Shown here one piece after another: positions 36,131 to 44,909 of a DNA stretch of 64,000 bases (position 1 is its first letter; each line of letters begins with the position of its first letter). Both the position numbers and the translations under genes were made by a program. The notes under the pieces were generated by a model that had not been told where the DNA came from, did not search any database, and saw only the letters and a list, made by a program, of their open reading frames with translations. Source of the stretch: JAMXLO01 sp963776505 (GTDB lineage Bacteria > Pseudomonadota > Alphaproteobacteria > Acetobacterales > Acetobacteraceae); the NCBI GenBank assembly GCA_963776505.1, contig CAVZNH010000063.1, positions 1 through 64,000 of the forward strand, written 5' to 3'.

Positions 36131-37272
36131 ACGGCGCGCTGGCCCTCATCGTGGTGGCACTGCCGCTCATCTCGGCAATGGTGCTGGCATTGGTCGCATC
36201 GTGGCGCATCGGCGCATGGATCAACACGGGTTCCGCCAGCCTGCAGTTTGTCGTGGCGTTTGCGCTGGCATGGCGCACCGGTGTGGCCGAGGCGCATCTG
36301 GTGCTGCTCACCAGCTTGGTGGCAATGACAGTGAGCTGGTTCGATCGTCGCGATGTTGCCGCGGCGCTTGCTGTGCGGTCGCTCAATCGGCAGCGCGCAC
36401 GCTTCTATCACGTCGGCTATCAGGTGCTGATCGGAGCCATCCAGGCCGCAACGCTGGCAGACGATCCGGTACTGATCTGGCTTGCTCTCGTTGTCGCGGT
36501 CGCCGCAGCGGCCGTGGTGACCGGGGCCGCGAGAGACACCGCCGCATCTGCCGCAGCGTCTCGCCTGATGCTGCTGTGCGGGGCGGGACTCATGCTGGCG
36601 CTGCTCGGCACGTTGCTGATTGGCATGGCGCCGGAGTTGGCGGGCTGGTTTCTGCTGCTGGGCTATGCCGGCGTGGCAGGCATGGTGCCGCTGCAATTCT
36701 GGATGACGAGTGCGGCGGCCGAAGGCGTGCCGCCGGGTGCAGTCGTTGTCACCACTCTGCTTCCCAACGTGCCGATGTTGCTGTTCATGCGCCTGAGCAT
36801 CGCTTCCGGGCTGCTGATCGCGTTCGGTCTGGCGTCGCTCCTGGTTGGTGCCGTCGCGTTGTGGGCGCGGCTCGACTGGCGGCGCAATGTGGCGCTCGCA
36901 GGCATGACGCAACTTGGTATTGTGGTGTTCGCTGTCGGCGTCGCAGCCAAGCCGGTCGCCTGGTTGCATCTGATACTGCTCGGACTGACGCGATCGGCGG
37001 TGATGCAATCCCGGAACAACGACATGATCGCCTGGCTGACGCTCGCGCTGCTGCCGCTCTATGCGCTGTACCTGCTTGCTGAACCGACTGTCGCCGTTGC
37101 GGCATGGCTAATGGTGCCGCTTGCGACGGGCGTGCTGCTCGCGACCGCAGCGTTGGTGGAGCGCTGTCCGTCCGGCGTGCCCGCCGACTGGGCCACGACA
37201 GCGCCGGTCTGGCTGCAGCTTGCTATCGTTGCGCTGCTGGCATTTGCGTTGCCGGCACTGGCGGCCGGATGA
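36127..37272 (+). CDS. hyfF: Hydrogenase-4-like complex subunit F (degenerate HyfF/NuoN-like)
   Basis: 381 residues versus about 520 in E. coli HyfF, with about 11 membrane segments. Overlaps hyfE by 4 bp. Family marks are MVPLQFWMTSAAAEGVPPGA (counterpart of the PFHFWLP-AH-x-AP motif), ALAGMTQLGIVVFAVGVAAK and LGLTRSAVMQSRNND. Where the antiporter family has a membrane Lys (K-x-G-Y), this protein reads LLPNVPMLLF, so the ionisable residue seems lost. It may therefore be structural rather than a pump. Reading frame intact. Confidence 0.82.
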   Translation: MNGALALIVVALPLISAMVLALVASWRIGAWINTGSASLQFVVAFALAWRTGVAEAHLVLLTSLVAMTVSWFDRRDVAAALAVRSLNRQRARFYHVGYQVLIGAIQAATLADDPVLIWLALVVAVAAAAVVTGAARDTAASAAASRLMLLCGAGLMLALLGTLLIGMAPELAGWFLLLGYAGVAGMVPLQFWMTSAAAEGVPPGAVVVTTLLPNVPMLLFMRLSIASGLLIAFGLASLLVGAVALWARLDWRRNVALAGMTQLGIVVFAVGVAAKPVAWLHLILLGLTRSAVMQSRNNDMIAWLTLALLPLYALYLLAEPTVAVAAWLMVPLATGVLLATAALVERCPSGVPADWATTAPVWLQLAIVALLAFALPALAAG

Positions 37273-38554
37273 GCCTCACAGTCTCGCCGCGCCGAGGGCT
37301 GACGCGCGAGGAGTGGACGCGCATGGCGAGCGAGATGTCGCCGCCTCTGTTGGCTCTGTGGGGCGACACGCGCGAGGTCTATGCCCTGCTGCGCGTGGAC
37401 GAGGCCCCGCTGCTGGTTTCCACCGAGGTCGTGGATGGTGAATATCCCGCACTGTCCTCCGTGCGTCCGGGCGCCATGTGGTTCGAGCGAATGGTGCACG
37501 ATCTGTGGGGTCACACCGCGGCTGGCGGCACGGATCACCGGCCGTGGCTCGATCATGGGCGTTGGCCCAACAGTGCACCGATGGCGCTGAGGCCGGGGCC
37601 TGACGGTCGCACAGAAGCGCCGGAATTCATGCTGGACGAGCATCTGGATCAGGTCCCGCTCGGGCCGGTGCGCGGTGGGATCGAGCCGGCGGCGCATCTG
37701 CGCCTCGGCGTTCGTGGCGAGACCATCGTTCGGCTGGAGACGCGGCTTGGCTACACGCACAAGGGCACGCTGACCCTGATGCGCGGCAAGTCGCCGCGAG
37801 CGGCAGCGCGGTTCGCGGCGCGGCTTGCGGCCGAAGCAACTGTTGCACATTCGATCGCCTTTGGGCGGGCGACCGAGGCTGCGCTGGGCTGCGAGATTCC
37901 TTCACGGGCGATTGCTTTGCGAGACGTCATGGCGGGCGTCGAACGGATTGCTGGTCATCTCGATGTTCTCGCGGCGATCGCCGAGGCGGCCGGGCTCGAG
38001 GTGCTGTCGGGGCGCTCCGCCTGGCTTGTCGAGATGCTTCGGCGGGCGAGCAACGTCGCGTTCGGCCACCGACTGATGATGGACTGCGTCGTGCCGGGCG
38101 GTGTGGCGGCGGATATCGTGCCAGGTGGTGCCGAAGCGATCGGCCGCGCGCTGAGCGGGATCGCGGCAGAGCTGCCTGATCTGCGGCTGCTGCCCGAGGC
38201 TGGCGAATTGGTCGGCCGCGCCGGCAATGCAGCAGGGCGAACGCGCGAACGCCTGCGCGAAATCGCTGATGATACGGCCTGGTTCGCGACCTGCTCGGCG
38301 CGATGCCGGAGGATGCGGTCTCGGTGCCACTGCCGGTGGCGAGCGGTGAGGGCATCGGCGGTGCAAATGGCCCCGGCGGTGAGATCTGGCACTGGCTGCG
38401 GCTGGATCATGGACAGATCGCCGCGGCGTTCATGTGCGATCCGGCTTGGACACGTTGGCCGGAACTTGAAGCCACAATGGAGGGCGGTCAGATCGACGAT
38501 CTGCGGCTGATCCTGGCCTCGTTCGGTCTGTCCAGCTCGGGTGTGGACCTGTGA
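37269..38554 (+). CDS. hyfG: Hydrogenase-4-like complex large subunit G without nickel ligands (frameshifted)
   Basis: About 429 residues. The N-terminal NuoC-like part has PGAMWFERMVHDLWGHTAAG. The NuoD-like part has RLGYTHKGTLTLMRGKSPRA and a dimetal-site region reading AARLAAEATVAHSIAFGRAT. The first Ni-binding motif of NiFe hydrogenases (C-G-x-C) is thus replaced by A-E-A-T. The C-terminal motif (D-P-C-x-x-C) is replaced by MCDPAWTRWPELEATMEGGQ with no C-x-x-C pair. A shift near 38290 precedes the last about 85 residues. It is therefore predicted not to be a hydrogenase but an Ehr-type complex subunit. Confidence 0.87.
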
Positions 38555-39098
38555 TGCTGTGGCGCCGCCTGGTCCGTACGCTGCTTGCTGGTCCGATCGC
38601 CGGCAAGCCAGCCCCGGTGGACACTGGCACTGCGGCGTCGCTGGCGGGCAGGCTGGACGATCGCGGGCAGGCCCGGTTGGGTCGCAGCCTGGCGATCCTG
38701 CATCTCGACGCCGGCAGTTGCGGCGGCTGCGAGATCGAGCTTCGCGCGCTGCGGCGCGCCGTCTACGACCTGGAACGCTTCGGCATAGGTTTCGTCGCGA
38801 GCCCACGCCATGCCGATGTGCTGCTGGTGACCGGGCCGGTCACGCGCAATCTGCTTGATGCGATGGAGCAGGCGTATCGGCGATGCCGGACCCGAAGTTC
38901 GTCGTGGCGGTGGGGGACTGCGCGGTGGATGGCGGGGTATTCAAGGGCAGTTACGCCGTCACCGGCGGCGTTGGAACGACATTGCCGGTGGACCTGTTGA
39001 TCAGCGGCTGTCCGCCGACGCCTGAGCGAATTCTGGCCGGACTGCGCGCGCTGCTGGAGGCTAACGCGCGCGGCCAGGCGTCGATCAGCTTACGGTAG
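38554..39098 (+). CDS. hyfI: Hydrogenase-4-like complex small subunit I (NuoB-like; frameshifted)
   Basis: About 182 residues. The cysteines for one 4Fe-4S cluster are kept: DAGSCGGCEIELRAL (two), VVAVGDCAVDGGVF and LLISGCPPTPERI. This is the NuoB/small-subunit family, with the cluster equivalent to N2 of complex I. A shift near 38882 joins EQAYR to MPDPKFVVAVGDCAVD. Start ATG 38554 in a TGATG context, or GTG 38551. The 3' end overlaps the His-rich gene on the other strand by 14 bp. No HyfA/HyfH-type ferredoxin gene follows. Confidence 0.88.
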
Positions 39099-39303
39099 GC
39101 TTCGGCGTGTGATGGGTCGTATGGTGCGACGCATGATGCGTCGAAGAGTGGTGCGGGGCCTTGTGCGAGGCGGACGCGTGATGCGCGTGCGACTTGTGGT
39201 GCACCGCGTTCGATGTGGTCGCCGCGGCGGGCGTGGCTGAGAAGGCGGCGATCGGCAGAACAAGGCCGAGCAGGGCGAACAGATGTCTGCGCGAGGGGGT
39301 CAC
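39085..39303 (-). CDS. Small secreted histidine-rich protein
   Basis: 72 residues from GTG 39303. The N-terminal segment RRHLFALLGLVLPIAAF is a signal peptide with cleavage near TPAAA. The mature part is only about 45 residues and nearly half histidine with Ser/Thr/Ala/Lys (HHKSHAHHASASHKAPHH and similar). A metal-binding role (Ni, Zn, Cu) is plausible from composition alone. It converges on and overlaps hyfI; that may be accidental. Confidence 0.6.
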   Translation of the reverse strand: MTPSRRHLFALLGLVLPIAAFSATPAAATTSNAVHHKSHAHHASASHKAPHHSSTHHASHHTTHHTPKPTVS

Positions 39304-39421
39304 GGGATGAGCTCCGGGAGTGGCAGGCGTTGCGGGGAAAGGCTCAGAGGTTGGTCGAAAAAGCAAACTTAATCGACTGATGTGGATATCCTATAACTTG
39401 ACAGAGTCGCGCAAGCGGATT

Positions 39422-39844
39422 TCACAGAAGACACAGCACCTGAAGTTCGTGACGCAACGCCGGCGGCAGGGAACGCTCGCCTTTGGCGCGCTTGCCGACG
39501 ACGAGGTCGCGCGGTGCCTCGTCGGGGCGTAGATAGCGCCATCCCTGGAACGGCTTGGTGGGCCTGCCGGTCAATGGCACCAACCTGGGGTCGAGCACCA
39601 CCCCGGTGCATGCGGAGCCGTCGTCGCGGCGATCCTCGATGATGTCGAGAATGCGTTGCCGTACCAGCATGCTGCCGCTGATCACCCAATACATCGAACC
39701 GCCGTCGATGACCTCCTGATGGCGGCGTGGAAAATTGCGCGTGCGATGACGCAGCGGCGGATTGCGGACCGCGCGTTCCTCCTGCAGCTCGTGCAGGTGG
39801 TCGATGTCGCGCACGCCGACGGCAAGCTTGGTGAGATGCAGCAT
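39422..39844 (-). CDS. DUF1489 family protein
   Basis: 140 residues. It starts MLHLTKLAVGVRDIDHLHEL. The conserved blocks NPPLRHRTRNFPRRHQEVID, GGSMYWVISGSMLVRQRILD and GRPTKPFQGWRYLRPDEAP match the alphaproteobacterial DUF1489 family. No function is known. The intact frame and normal length support a real gene. Confidence 0.9.
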   Translation of the reverse strand: MLHLTKLAVGVRDIDHLHELQEERAVRNPPLRHRTRNFPRRHQEVIDGGSMYWVISGSMLVRQRILDIIEDRRDDGSACTGVVLDPRLVPLTGRPTKPFQGWRYLRPDEAPRDLVVGKRAKGERSLPPALRHELQVLCLL

Positions 39845-39932
39845 GATCCGGCGACTCGGCCTCGTTCAGGCGCTCAGTTGACTATGCACCGGAGGGAGGG
39901 TGGCGAGAAACTCTTCCGCCCCCTGTGGTGGG

Positions 39933-40109
39933 TCACCAGCCGCCAAACCACACGCCAATGCCGTGGACGATACCGACGGGGAAGAACGCGGCGGCGGCTA
40001 TCAGCAGGGGCCGCTGGCCGCTGGCGGCACAGAACACGATGGAGGTGAGCCAGGCCGCATAGCAGAACGCGCCGCCCGTCAGGATCGACAGCGCGGTTGG
40101 AAAATCCAT
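39933..40109 (-). CDS. Small two-segment membrane protein
   Basis: 58 residues from ATG 40109, mostly two hydrophobic helices (ALSILTGGAFCYAAWLTSIV, then LLIAAAAFFPVGIVHGIGVW). No family is recognised. It lies between DUF1489 and a doubtful ORF. Confidence 0.45.
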   Translation of the reverse strand: MDFPTALSILTGGAFCYAAWLTSIVFCAASGQRPLLIAAAAFFPVGIVHGIGVWFGGW

Positions 40110-40199
40110 CGCGCCCAATCTTGCAACACGCACCATTCGTCCCTCCTGCGGCCCGCGAGTGCTGCGGGCATTATTGACCAGAGTCTGCGGCTGACGCCA

Positions 40200-40544
40200 T
40201 CAGCGAGGCGACTTTCGCATCTCGGCGAGCAAGCGCAGCCAACGACCTTGAGCGAACAGCGCGGCGATCGTGTGGCGAAAGGCGCGGCCCTCCTCGCCAT
40301 AGAAGCTGTGCACGGAGCGAGCGGCCCGCAGCCGCCGCAGGCCATTCTTCGTCGCGAGCCCGGTGCTCCTGCCTTGCCTCGGGCGCCCCAGCGTTGAGGA
40401 TGGATTGCCGCTTTGCATGGGGTCTTGCCACCACGGGTGCAGCCCTGGCGACTGGCGGTGTCGGCGGCGGGGTAATTCTGCGTGGCCCGCACCATCAACG
40501 TCGCCTTGCTGCACGGGCAGGGGAGGGGTGTTCGGCTGGTCCAC
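40200..40544 (-). CDS. Doubtful hypothetical protein
   Basis: 114 residues if read in one frame. The C-terminal part (YGEEGRAFRHTIAALFAQGR, then WLRLLAEMRKSPR) is convincingly protein-like. The N-terminal part is Pro/Gln-rich and less so, and a second frame over 40290-40440 (RQSILNAGAPEARQ) is also protein-like. A frameshift within the gene is possible. No family is recognised. Confidence 0.35.
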   Translation of the reverse strand: MDQPNTPPLPVQQGDVDGAGHAELPRRRHRQSPGLHPWWQDPMQSGNPSSTLGRPRQGRSTGLATKNGLRRLRAARSVHSFYGEEGRAFRHTIAALFAQGRWLRLLAEMRKSPR

Positions 40545-40731
40545 TGGCTGCGGTCTCCGGTGAGGCGTTCAGGCGCCGCCGGAGTATGGGACCGAAAGGG
40601 AAACAATCCATTAACGGTCAGCGGATCTGAACGACGTCGCGCGCTCGACCGCCAACCGGATCGCCAGCGTGACCAGGACAAGCACGGCGCGGAATGTCTG
40701 TGACCTGCCGCGCGTTGCCCTGTGTCGTAGT

Positions 40732-41355
40732 TCATTCGCCGCGCGGCCGTGCAACAACACGCACCGGCGCCGCCTCACACTGCAGTTTGGTCGGGAGTGC
40801 TACGACATCGAACTCGTCGACCGTGGCGAGCGCCTCCAGGTTGGTCAGGTTTTCTATGATCAGCACCTGTCCCGCCAACAGGATCTTGTGGACCTCGAAG
40901 GGCGAGCGATCCGGGCTTGGGGTGTCAAGGCCAATGATAGACGCGCCGAGACCTACAAGCTCGCGCGCAAAGTCGGGTGCGATTTCCGGGAAGTCCCGGT
41001 AGTACGCATCATCGCGAAATCGCTTGTACCATCCGGTCATAACCAGGACGATATCGCCAACGCTGACGCGGGCCGCGCGCAATAGATCCTGCGTCACTAT
41101 GTCACGCGCGCGAGCATCGATCAGACGGCCGCGGCCGAAGAATTGGCTCGTGGGCACGTCGCACACGAATTTGCCGCCGGCGATCATGTGGAGAGGCGCG
41201 TCCATATGGGTTCCTACATGCATCCCGCTGCACAGGCAGCATGCGTTGAACCCATCCTGGTCGAGGCGGGCCGTCTCCTCGAACCTGGGGATTGGATCAC
41301 CGGGATAGACCGGCATGTCGTGGTCGAAGGTGTGGGTGAGGTCGATCAGGTTCAT
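40732..41355 (-). CDS. Cyclase/KynB-like metal-dependent hydrolase
   Basis: 207 residues from ATG 41355 (MNLIDLTHTFDHDMPVYPGD). The cyclase-family metal motif H-x-G-T-H-x-D-x-P-x-H is seen as MHVGTHMDAPLHM, with FFGRGRLIDAR and ASIIGLDTPSPDRS later. Known relatives are kynurenine formamidase and isatin hydrolase. The substrate here is not determined by context. Confidence 0.9.
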   Translation of the reverse strand: MNLIDLTHTFDHDMPVYPGDPIPRFEETARLDQDGFNACCLCSGMHVGTHMDAPLHMIAGGKFVCDVPTSQFFGRGRLIDARARDIVTQDLLRAARVSVGDIVLVMTGWYKRFRDDAYYRDFPEIAPDFARELVGLGASIIGLDTPSPDRSPFEVHKILLAGQVLIIENLTNLEALATVDEFDVVALPTKLQCEAAPVRVVARPRGE

Positions 41356-41427
41356 CCGGTCTGTGCCTCCGGCGCGGGTTGCGCACAAGGTCCCCGTCTG
41401 CGAAAAGCGCCACCGCGTGAAGGCCAG

Positions 41428-42414
41428 CTAATTCGGGCTCACGGCCCTTACAGTGTCCTTGCTGAACTTGAAATCCTGACGGTTCATCGACATCAGGTTG
41501 TCCTGTTCGTTGTTGTGGCCGGCGCCGAGCAGGTGAGCGATCTCATGAGCGAGCACGACGTGCAGATCCCGGTCAGATTTGGCTCGCCCAGTGGGATTTA
41601 TCAAAAAGTCTACCTGCTCGTCAGTCAGCGATGTGCCCGGCCAGGCTGTTTGCGGGGCAAGGTATTGCAAGGGTGAGTCATCTACGACAGCGCAGTCGAT
41701 GTCCGGAAACGCCTGCCCAAGCGGATCGTCCGTGCCTTTGTATTTGCCGACGAAGAAAACGGTCATGTCAGCCCCTGCATCGCGGTGCGGTGCAATGTTC
41801 TGCAGGAAGCTGTTCTGCGATATCGAGTTGCCGAGCTGCTGAGCCAAGTCGACATACTGCGAGCTTTTCAATCGAAGTTCGATGTTGGCGGACGGAATGT
41901 ATAGCCTGTTGAGGATCCGGACGAGTTCATCGGCATAGGACGGCACGAGCGTCGTGCCACCCTTCAGTTGCCCGGCAGCGTCCTGGTAGCGGGCGAACCG
42001 AAACGAGACGGCAATGGTGGTGCGCGATGCCGCATAGACGTCCATTTTCGCTCGACCGGTTTTGCTGACGTAATCGAGGGAGACGGTGCGACCGGAAACA
42101 CGCCCCTCGACAGAAAGCAACGTGCTGCCAAATCGTATCGTGTTCTGTATGCCGATGGAGAGAGATAGGACGTCGCCTAACGCACCAGACGGAAAGTTCT
42201 GTGCGTATTTCATTAGATTGCGCTGTAGATCACCTGGGCTGATCGGTCGGACGGCGAGACTTCCACCATCAAACTTGAGGTCCCGATTGACATCGAGTGA
42301 TCGCACCCCATTGAGATAGACGAGGCCGATGCCCTCCCGGGGTATGACCAGGAACGGCGGTGTCCCAGCAAGAAAACCGCAGTCCTTCCAGACTGCGGAG
42401 AAATTCGCCGACAT
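41428..42414 (-). CDS. Zincin-like metalloprotease domain protein (possible transfer)
   Basis: 328 residues from ATG 42414 (MSANFSAVWKDCGFLAGTPP). No signal peptide. The C-terminal part has an extended zinc motif, HVVLAHEIAHLLGAGHNNEQ, i.e. H-E-x-x-H-x-x-G-x-x-H, typical of metzincins. After it come LMSMNRQDFK, where a Met-turn would be expected. The N-terminal two thirds are unrecognised. Base composition is visibly lower in G/C than its neighbours, suggesting recent acquisition. Substrate unknown. Confidence 0.75.
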   Translation of the reverse strand: MSANFSAVWKDCGFLAGTPPFLVIPREGIGLVYLNGVRSLDVNRDLKFDGGSLAVRPISPGDLQRNLMKYAQNFPSGALGDVLSLSIGIQNTIRFGSTLLSVEGRVSGRTVSLDYVSKTGRAKMDVYAASRTTIAVSFRFARYQDAAGQLKGGTTLVPSYADELVRILNRLYIPSANIELRLKSSQYVDLAQQLGNSISQNSFLQNIAPHRDAGADMTVFFVGKYKGTDDPLGQAFPDIDCAVVDDSPLQYLAPQTAWPGTSLTDEQVDFLINPTGRAKSDRDLHVVLAHEIAHLLGAGHNNEQDNLMSMNRQDFKFSKDTVRAVSPN

Positions 42415-42593
42415 CTTAGCCCCCATACAGTGCCGGGGGCGATTACTCTCCCGGTATTCGTCGATCAACCCAAATCTTATGACCCCTGGGCTCGGAAGCC
42501 AGCAGCAATAGCGAGGACTGTCGGACGCTTGGCGCGATCCAGGACATGCTGGCATAGTACCGCCAGCGTACCCAACAGCCTCGGAAACGCCCT

Positions 42594-43736
42594 ATGATCA
42601 AACGCTTCCACGTCCTCTATGTCGGCCAGATCGACCTCGACCGCGTCGGTCTCGACGGCACCCCTGCCAACGACCGCCGCTACCCGAACGAGCGCCTCAG
42701 CGAAGTCTTCTTCACCACGCGCCACATCGCCCAGGTGATGGACGAGTGCGGCTACCACGCGCTGTGGACCGCCGAGCACCACTTCCAGCACGAAGGCTAC
42801 GAGTGTCTGCCGAACCTGGTGCAGTTGGGCCTCTGGCTCGCGACCCAGACGAAGCGCCTGAAGTTCGGCTGCGCGTTCAACGTGCTGCCGATGTGGCATC
42901 CGATCCGGTTGGCCGAGGACTACGCGATGGCCGACATCGTCACCGACGGCCGCGTCATCATGGGCGTCGGCCGCGGCTATCACACGCGCGAGGTGGAGAC
43001 CTTCGGCGCGCCGCTGATCGACGCCGACAAGAACCGCGAATACTTCGAGGAGCAGCTCCAGCTCATGCTCGCCTGCTTCAACCAGGAGCACGTCGCGTTC
43101 AAGGGCAAGTATTTCACCTGCCCGCCGGAGGTCGAGTATCGCGGCTACCAGCTCAAGGACATCACCATGGTGCCGCGGCCGAAGCACCTGCCGGTGGAGG
43201 TATGGATGCCGGTCGCCTCCGGCAAGACCATCGACATGATGGCGAAGTACGGCCTCAAGGCGATGGTCACGCTGAACGGCGAGAAGATCCTGGACGATGT
43301 GGTGCGCGCCTATCAGGAGGCGTGCGCGAAACACGGACAGGCGAAGAAGCTGGGGCAGGACATGATCTGGGGCACGGGGCTGTATCTCGCCGGCAGCCAG
43401 GAGGAGGCGATACGCCGCGTCGAGCCGGCGCACGACGAACGCTACAAGTGGTTCGCACCGTTCGGCTTCGTGCGGTACGCGGACGATCAGGGGCGGACGT
43501 GGGGCACGCCGGGCGCGCCCGCGAAGATCCCGTCACTGCGCGATGGGGTCGCGCAGAAGGCGTGGTTCTGCGGCACGCCCGGCCAGGTGATCGACGGCAT
43601 CAAGTCGATCGAGGCAAAGTATCCGGGCCTCGAGGACTACATGATCCACTGGGCCGAGGGCTTGTCGCCGCACGAGTTCGAGGAACAGCTCCGCTGGTTC
43701 GCCCGCGACGTGATGCCGGCGTTCAGCGGGGGGTAG
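42594..43736 (+). CDS. LLM-class flavin-dependent oxidoreductase
   Basis: 380 residues, intact. TIM-barrel luciferase-like monooxygenase: MIKRFHVLYVGQIDLDRVGL, LWTAEHHFQHEGYECLP (the E-H-H motif), GCAFNVLPMWHPIRLAEDYA, and VGRGYHTREVETFGAP. These enzymes use reduced FMN to oxidise small organic molecules. The substrate is not known. The start is ATG 42594. Confidence 0.92.
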   Translation: MIKRFHVLYVGQIDLDRVGLDGTPANDRRYPNERLSEVFFTTRHIAQVMDECGYHALWTAEHHFQHEGYECLPNLVQLGLWLATQTKRLKFGCAFNVLPMWHPIRLAEDYAMADIVTDGRVIMGVGRGYHTREVETFGAPLIDADKNREYFEEQLQLMLACFNQEHVAFKGKYFTCPPEVEYRGYQLKDITMVPRPKHLPVEVWMPVASGKTIDMMAKYGLKAMVTLNGEKILDDVVRAYQEACAKHGQAKKLGQDMIWGTGLYLAGSQEEAIRRVEPAHDERYKWFAPFGFVRYADDQGRTWGTPGAPAKIPSLRDGVAQKAWFCGTPGQVIDGIKSIEAKYPGLEDYMIHWAEGLSPHEFEEQLRWFARDVMPAFSGG

Positions 43737-43758
43737 CCGGCGGCACGCGCCACCGCGT

Positions 43759-44175
43759 TCAGTCGTCGCGGTGAACCCGCTCCATGCGCTCGTGGCGCTC
43801 CTGCGCCTCGATCGAGAGGGTGGCGATGGGGCGGGCTTCAAGCCGGCGCAGGCCGATCGGCTCGCCGGTCTCCTCACAGAAGCCGTAGCTGCCGTTCTCG
43901 ATCCGGATCAGCGCCTGGTCGATCTTGGAGATCAGCTTGCGCGCCCGGTCCCGAGTGCGCAGTTCCAGCGCCCGGTCGGTCTCCACACTGGCCCGGTCGG
44001 TGATGTCCGCCTCGTGGATGCCGCCCTCGGACAGGCTGGCCAACGTGCCGTCCGCCTCCTTCAGGAGGTCGGTGCGCCAGCGGAGTAGTTTCTGGCGAAA
44101 GTATTCGACCTGGATGGGGTTCATGAACTCCTCACCGTCGGTCGGTCGGTAGTCGGGGGGTAGTGTCACCATCAT
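43759..44175 (-). CDS. dksA: RNA polymerase-binding transcription factor DksA
   Basis: 138 residues. The coiled-coil has two acidic tip residues (GIHEADITDRASVETD). The zinc-finger region reads YGFCEETGEPIGLRRLEARP, with only one Cys; the later Cys pair is missing (TLSIEAQERHER). A single-Cys finger is typical for alphaproteobacterial DksA. It acts with ppGpp on RNA polymerase. ATG 44175 or 44172 can serve as start. Confidence 0.94.
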   Translation of the reverse strand: MMVTLPPDYRPTDGEEFMNPIQVEYFRQKLLRWRTDLLKEADGTLASLSEGGIHEADITDRASVETDRALELRTRDRARKLISKIDQALIRIENGSYGFCEETGEPIGLRRLEARPIATLSIEAQERHERMERVHRDD

Positions 44176-44352
44176 AGCGTGCCGGCCCTGCCTTTCCTCT
44201 CGCTGCGCTCCCGCCCTGGGCTTGTCGGAAGCCGCGGAACCCCCCGGCCCGTCCTGGATCGCAATTGCGCGGGCTTATAGCGACGGGCGATAGCCGCGCC
44301 AAGAGCGCGTGAGCAGCTTCACCAAACTGCCATGCAACTATTTCGCCGCCGC
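44176..44352. other. Intergenic stretch between dksA and fliX
   Basis: About 180 bases with no gene seen. It holds the dksA promoter (upstream of 44175 on the minus strand) and the 3' region of fliX. No clear terminator hairpin was identified. Confidence 0.4.
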
Positions 44353-44755
44353 TCAGAGCTGACGTCGCGCCAGCTCAACCCGCGCCCGGACGACGATCGC
44401 CGAAATCATGGCCGCCAGCCGTAGATCGGTAGCCCGCGGCACTGAGGCTGCGAGATCCACCAATCGCTGCAGCACCCCTGCATCTCCGCCGCCGGCCAGC
44501 AGGGCCCGCTGCAGTTCACCCAGCGCGGCGAGCATATCATTGCCGTGCCGGCGGGCCTCGCGATCCTCAACCGTCTCTCCGCCGACCTCCTGCAAGGTCA
44601 GCATCGACGCCGGCGACATAGCTGGCGTCTCAGCGACCGCCGTTGCGTGGTCCGTGTCGACGGGCTCGGGCGGCATCGTTGAATCCGGACCGCGATGTTG
44701 GACGGCTCACGGCACGGGGCCTGGTCGGCCAGCCTACGCCCTCAATCCCCGTCAT
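44353..44755 (-). CDS. fliX: Flagellar assembly regulator FliX (frameshifted)
   Basis: About 134 residues. FliX is an alphaproteobacterial flagellar regulator that acts with FlbD. The C-terminal region is typical: SMLTLQEVGGETVEDREARR, GNDMLAALGELQRALLAGG and ISAIVVRARVELARRQL. The N-terminus MTGIEGVGWPTRPR is in another frame, joined by a shift near 44680 (one extra base before ATGCCGCCC). It is divergent from flgI, as in related genomes. Confidence 0.85.
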
Positions 44756-44909
44756 GGACCCGGCTCCTTGTGCTCGCCCGGCAGATCGTGCCGGCCCGCC
44801 AGAGCGACGACCCAGCCTGCTGCGCTTGTTTCGCGCTGGCACGGGACTTGCCCTCAACAGCGCGAGACTGACGCAAATTCCTTACGCTCCTGCTACCGCC
44901 GAGGCCGCC

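Noticed and set aside
35518..37008. Open frame of about 496 codons antisense to hyfE/hyfF
   Set aside because: Composition mirrors hydrophobic codons on the other strand; overlapped sense genes are well supported.
33066..39098. Active NiFe hydrogenase or formate hydrogenlyase
   Set aside because: Nickel ligand cysteines are absent in the large subunit, and no hyp maturation or formate dehydrogenase genes are present in the window.
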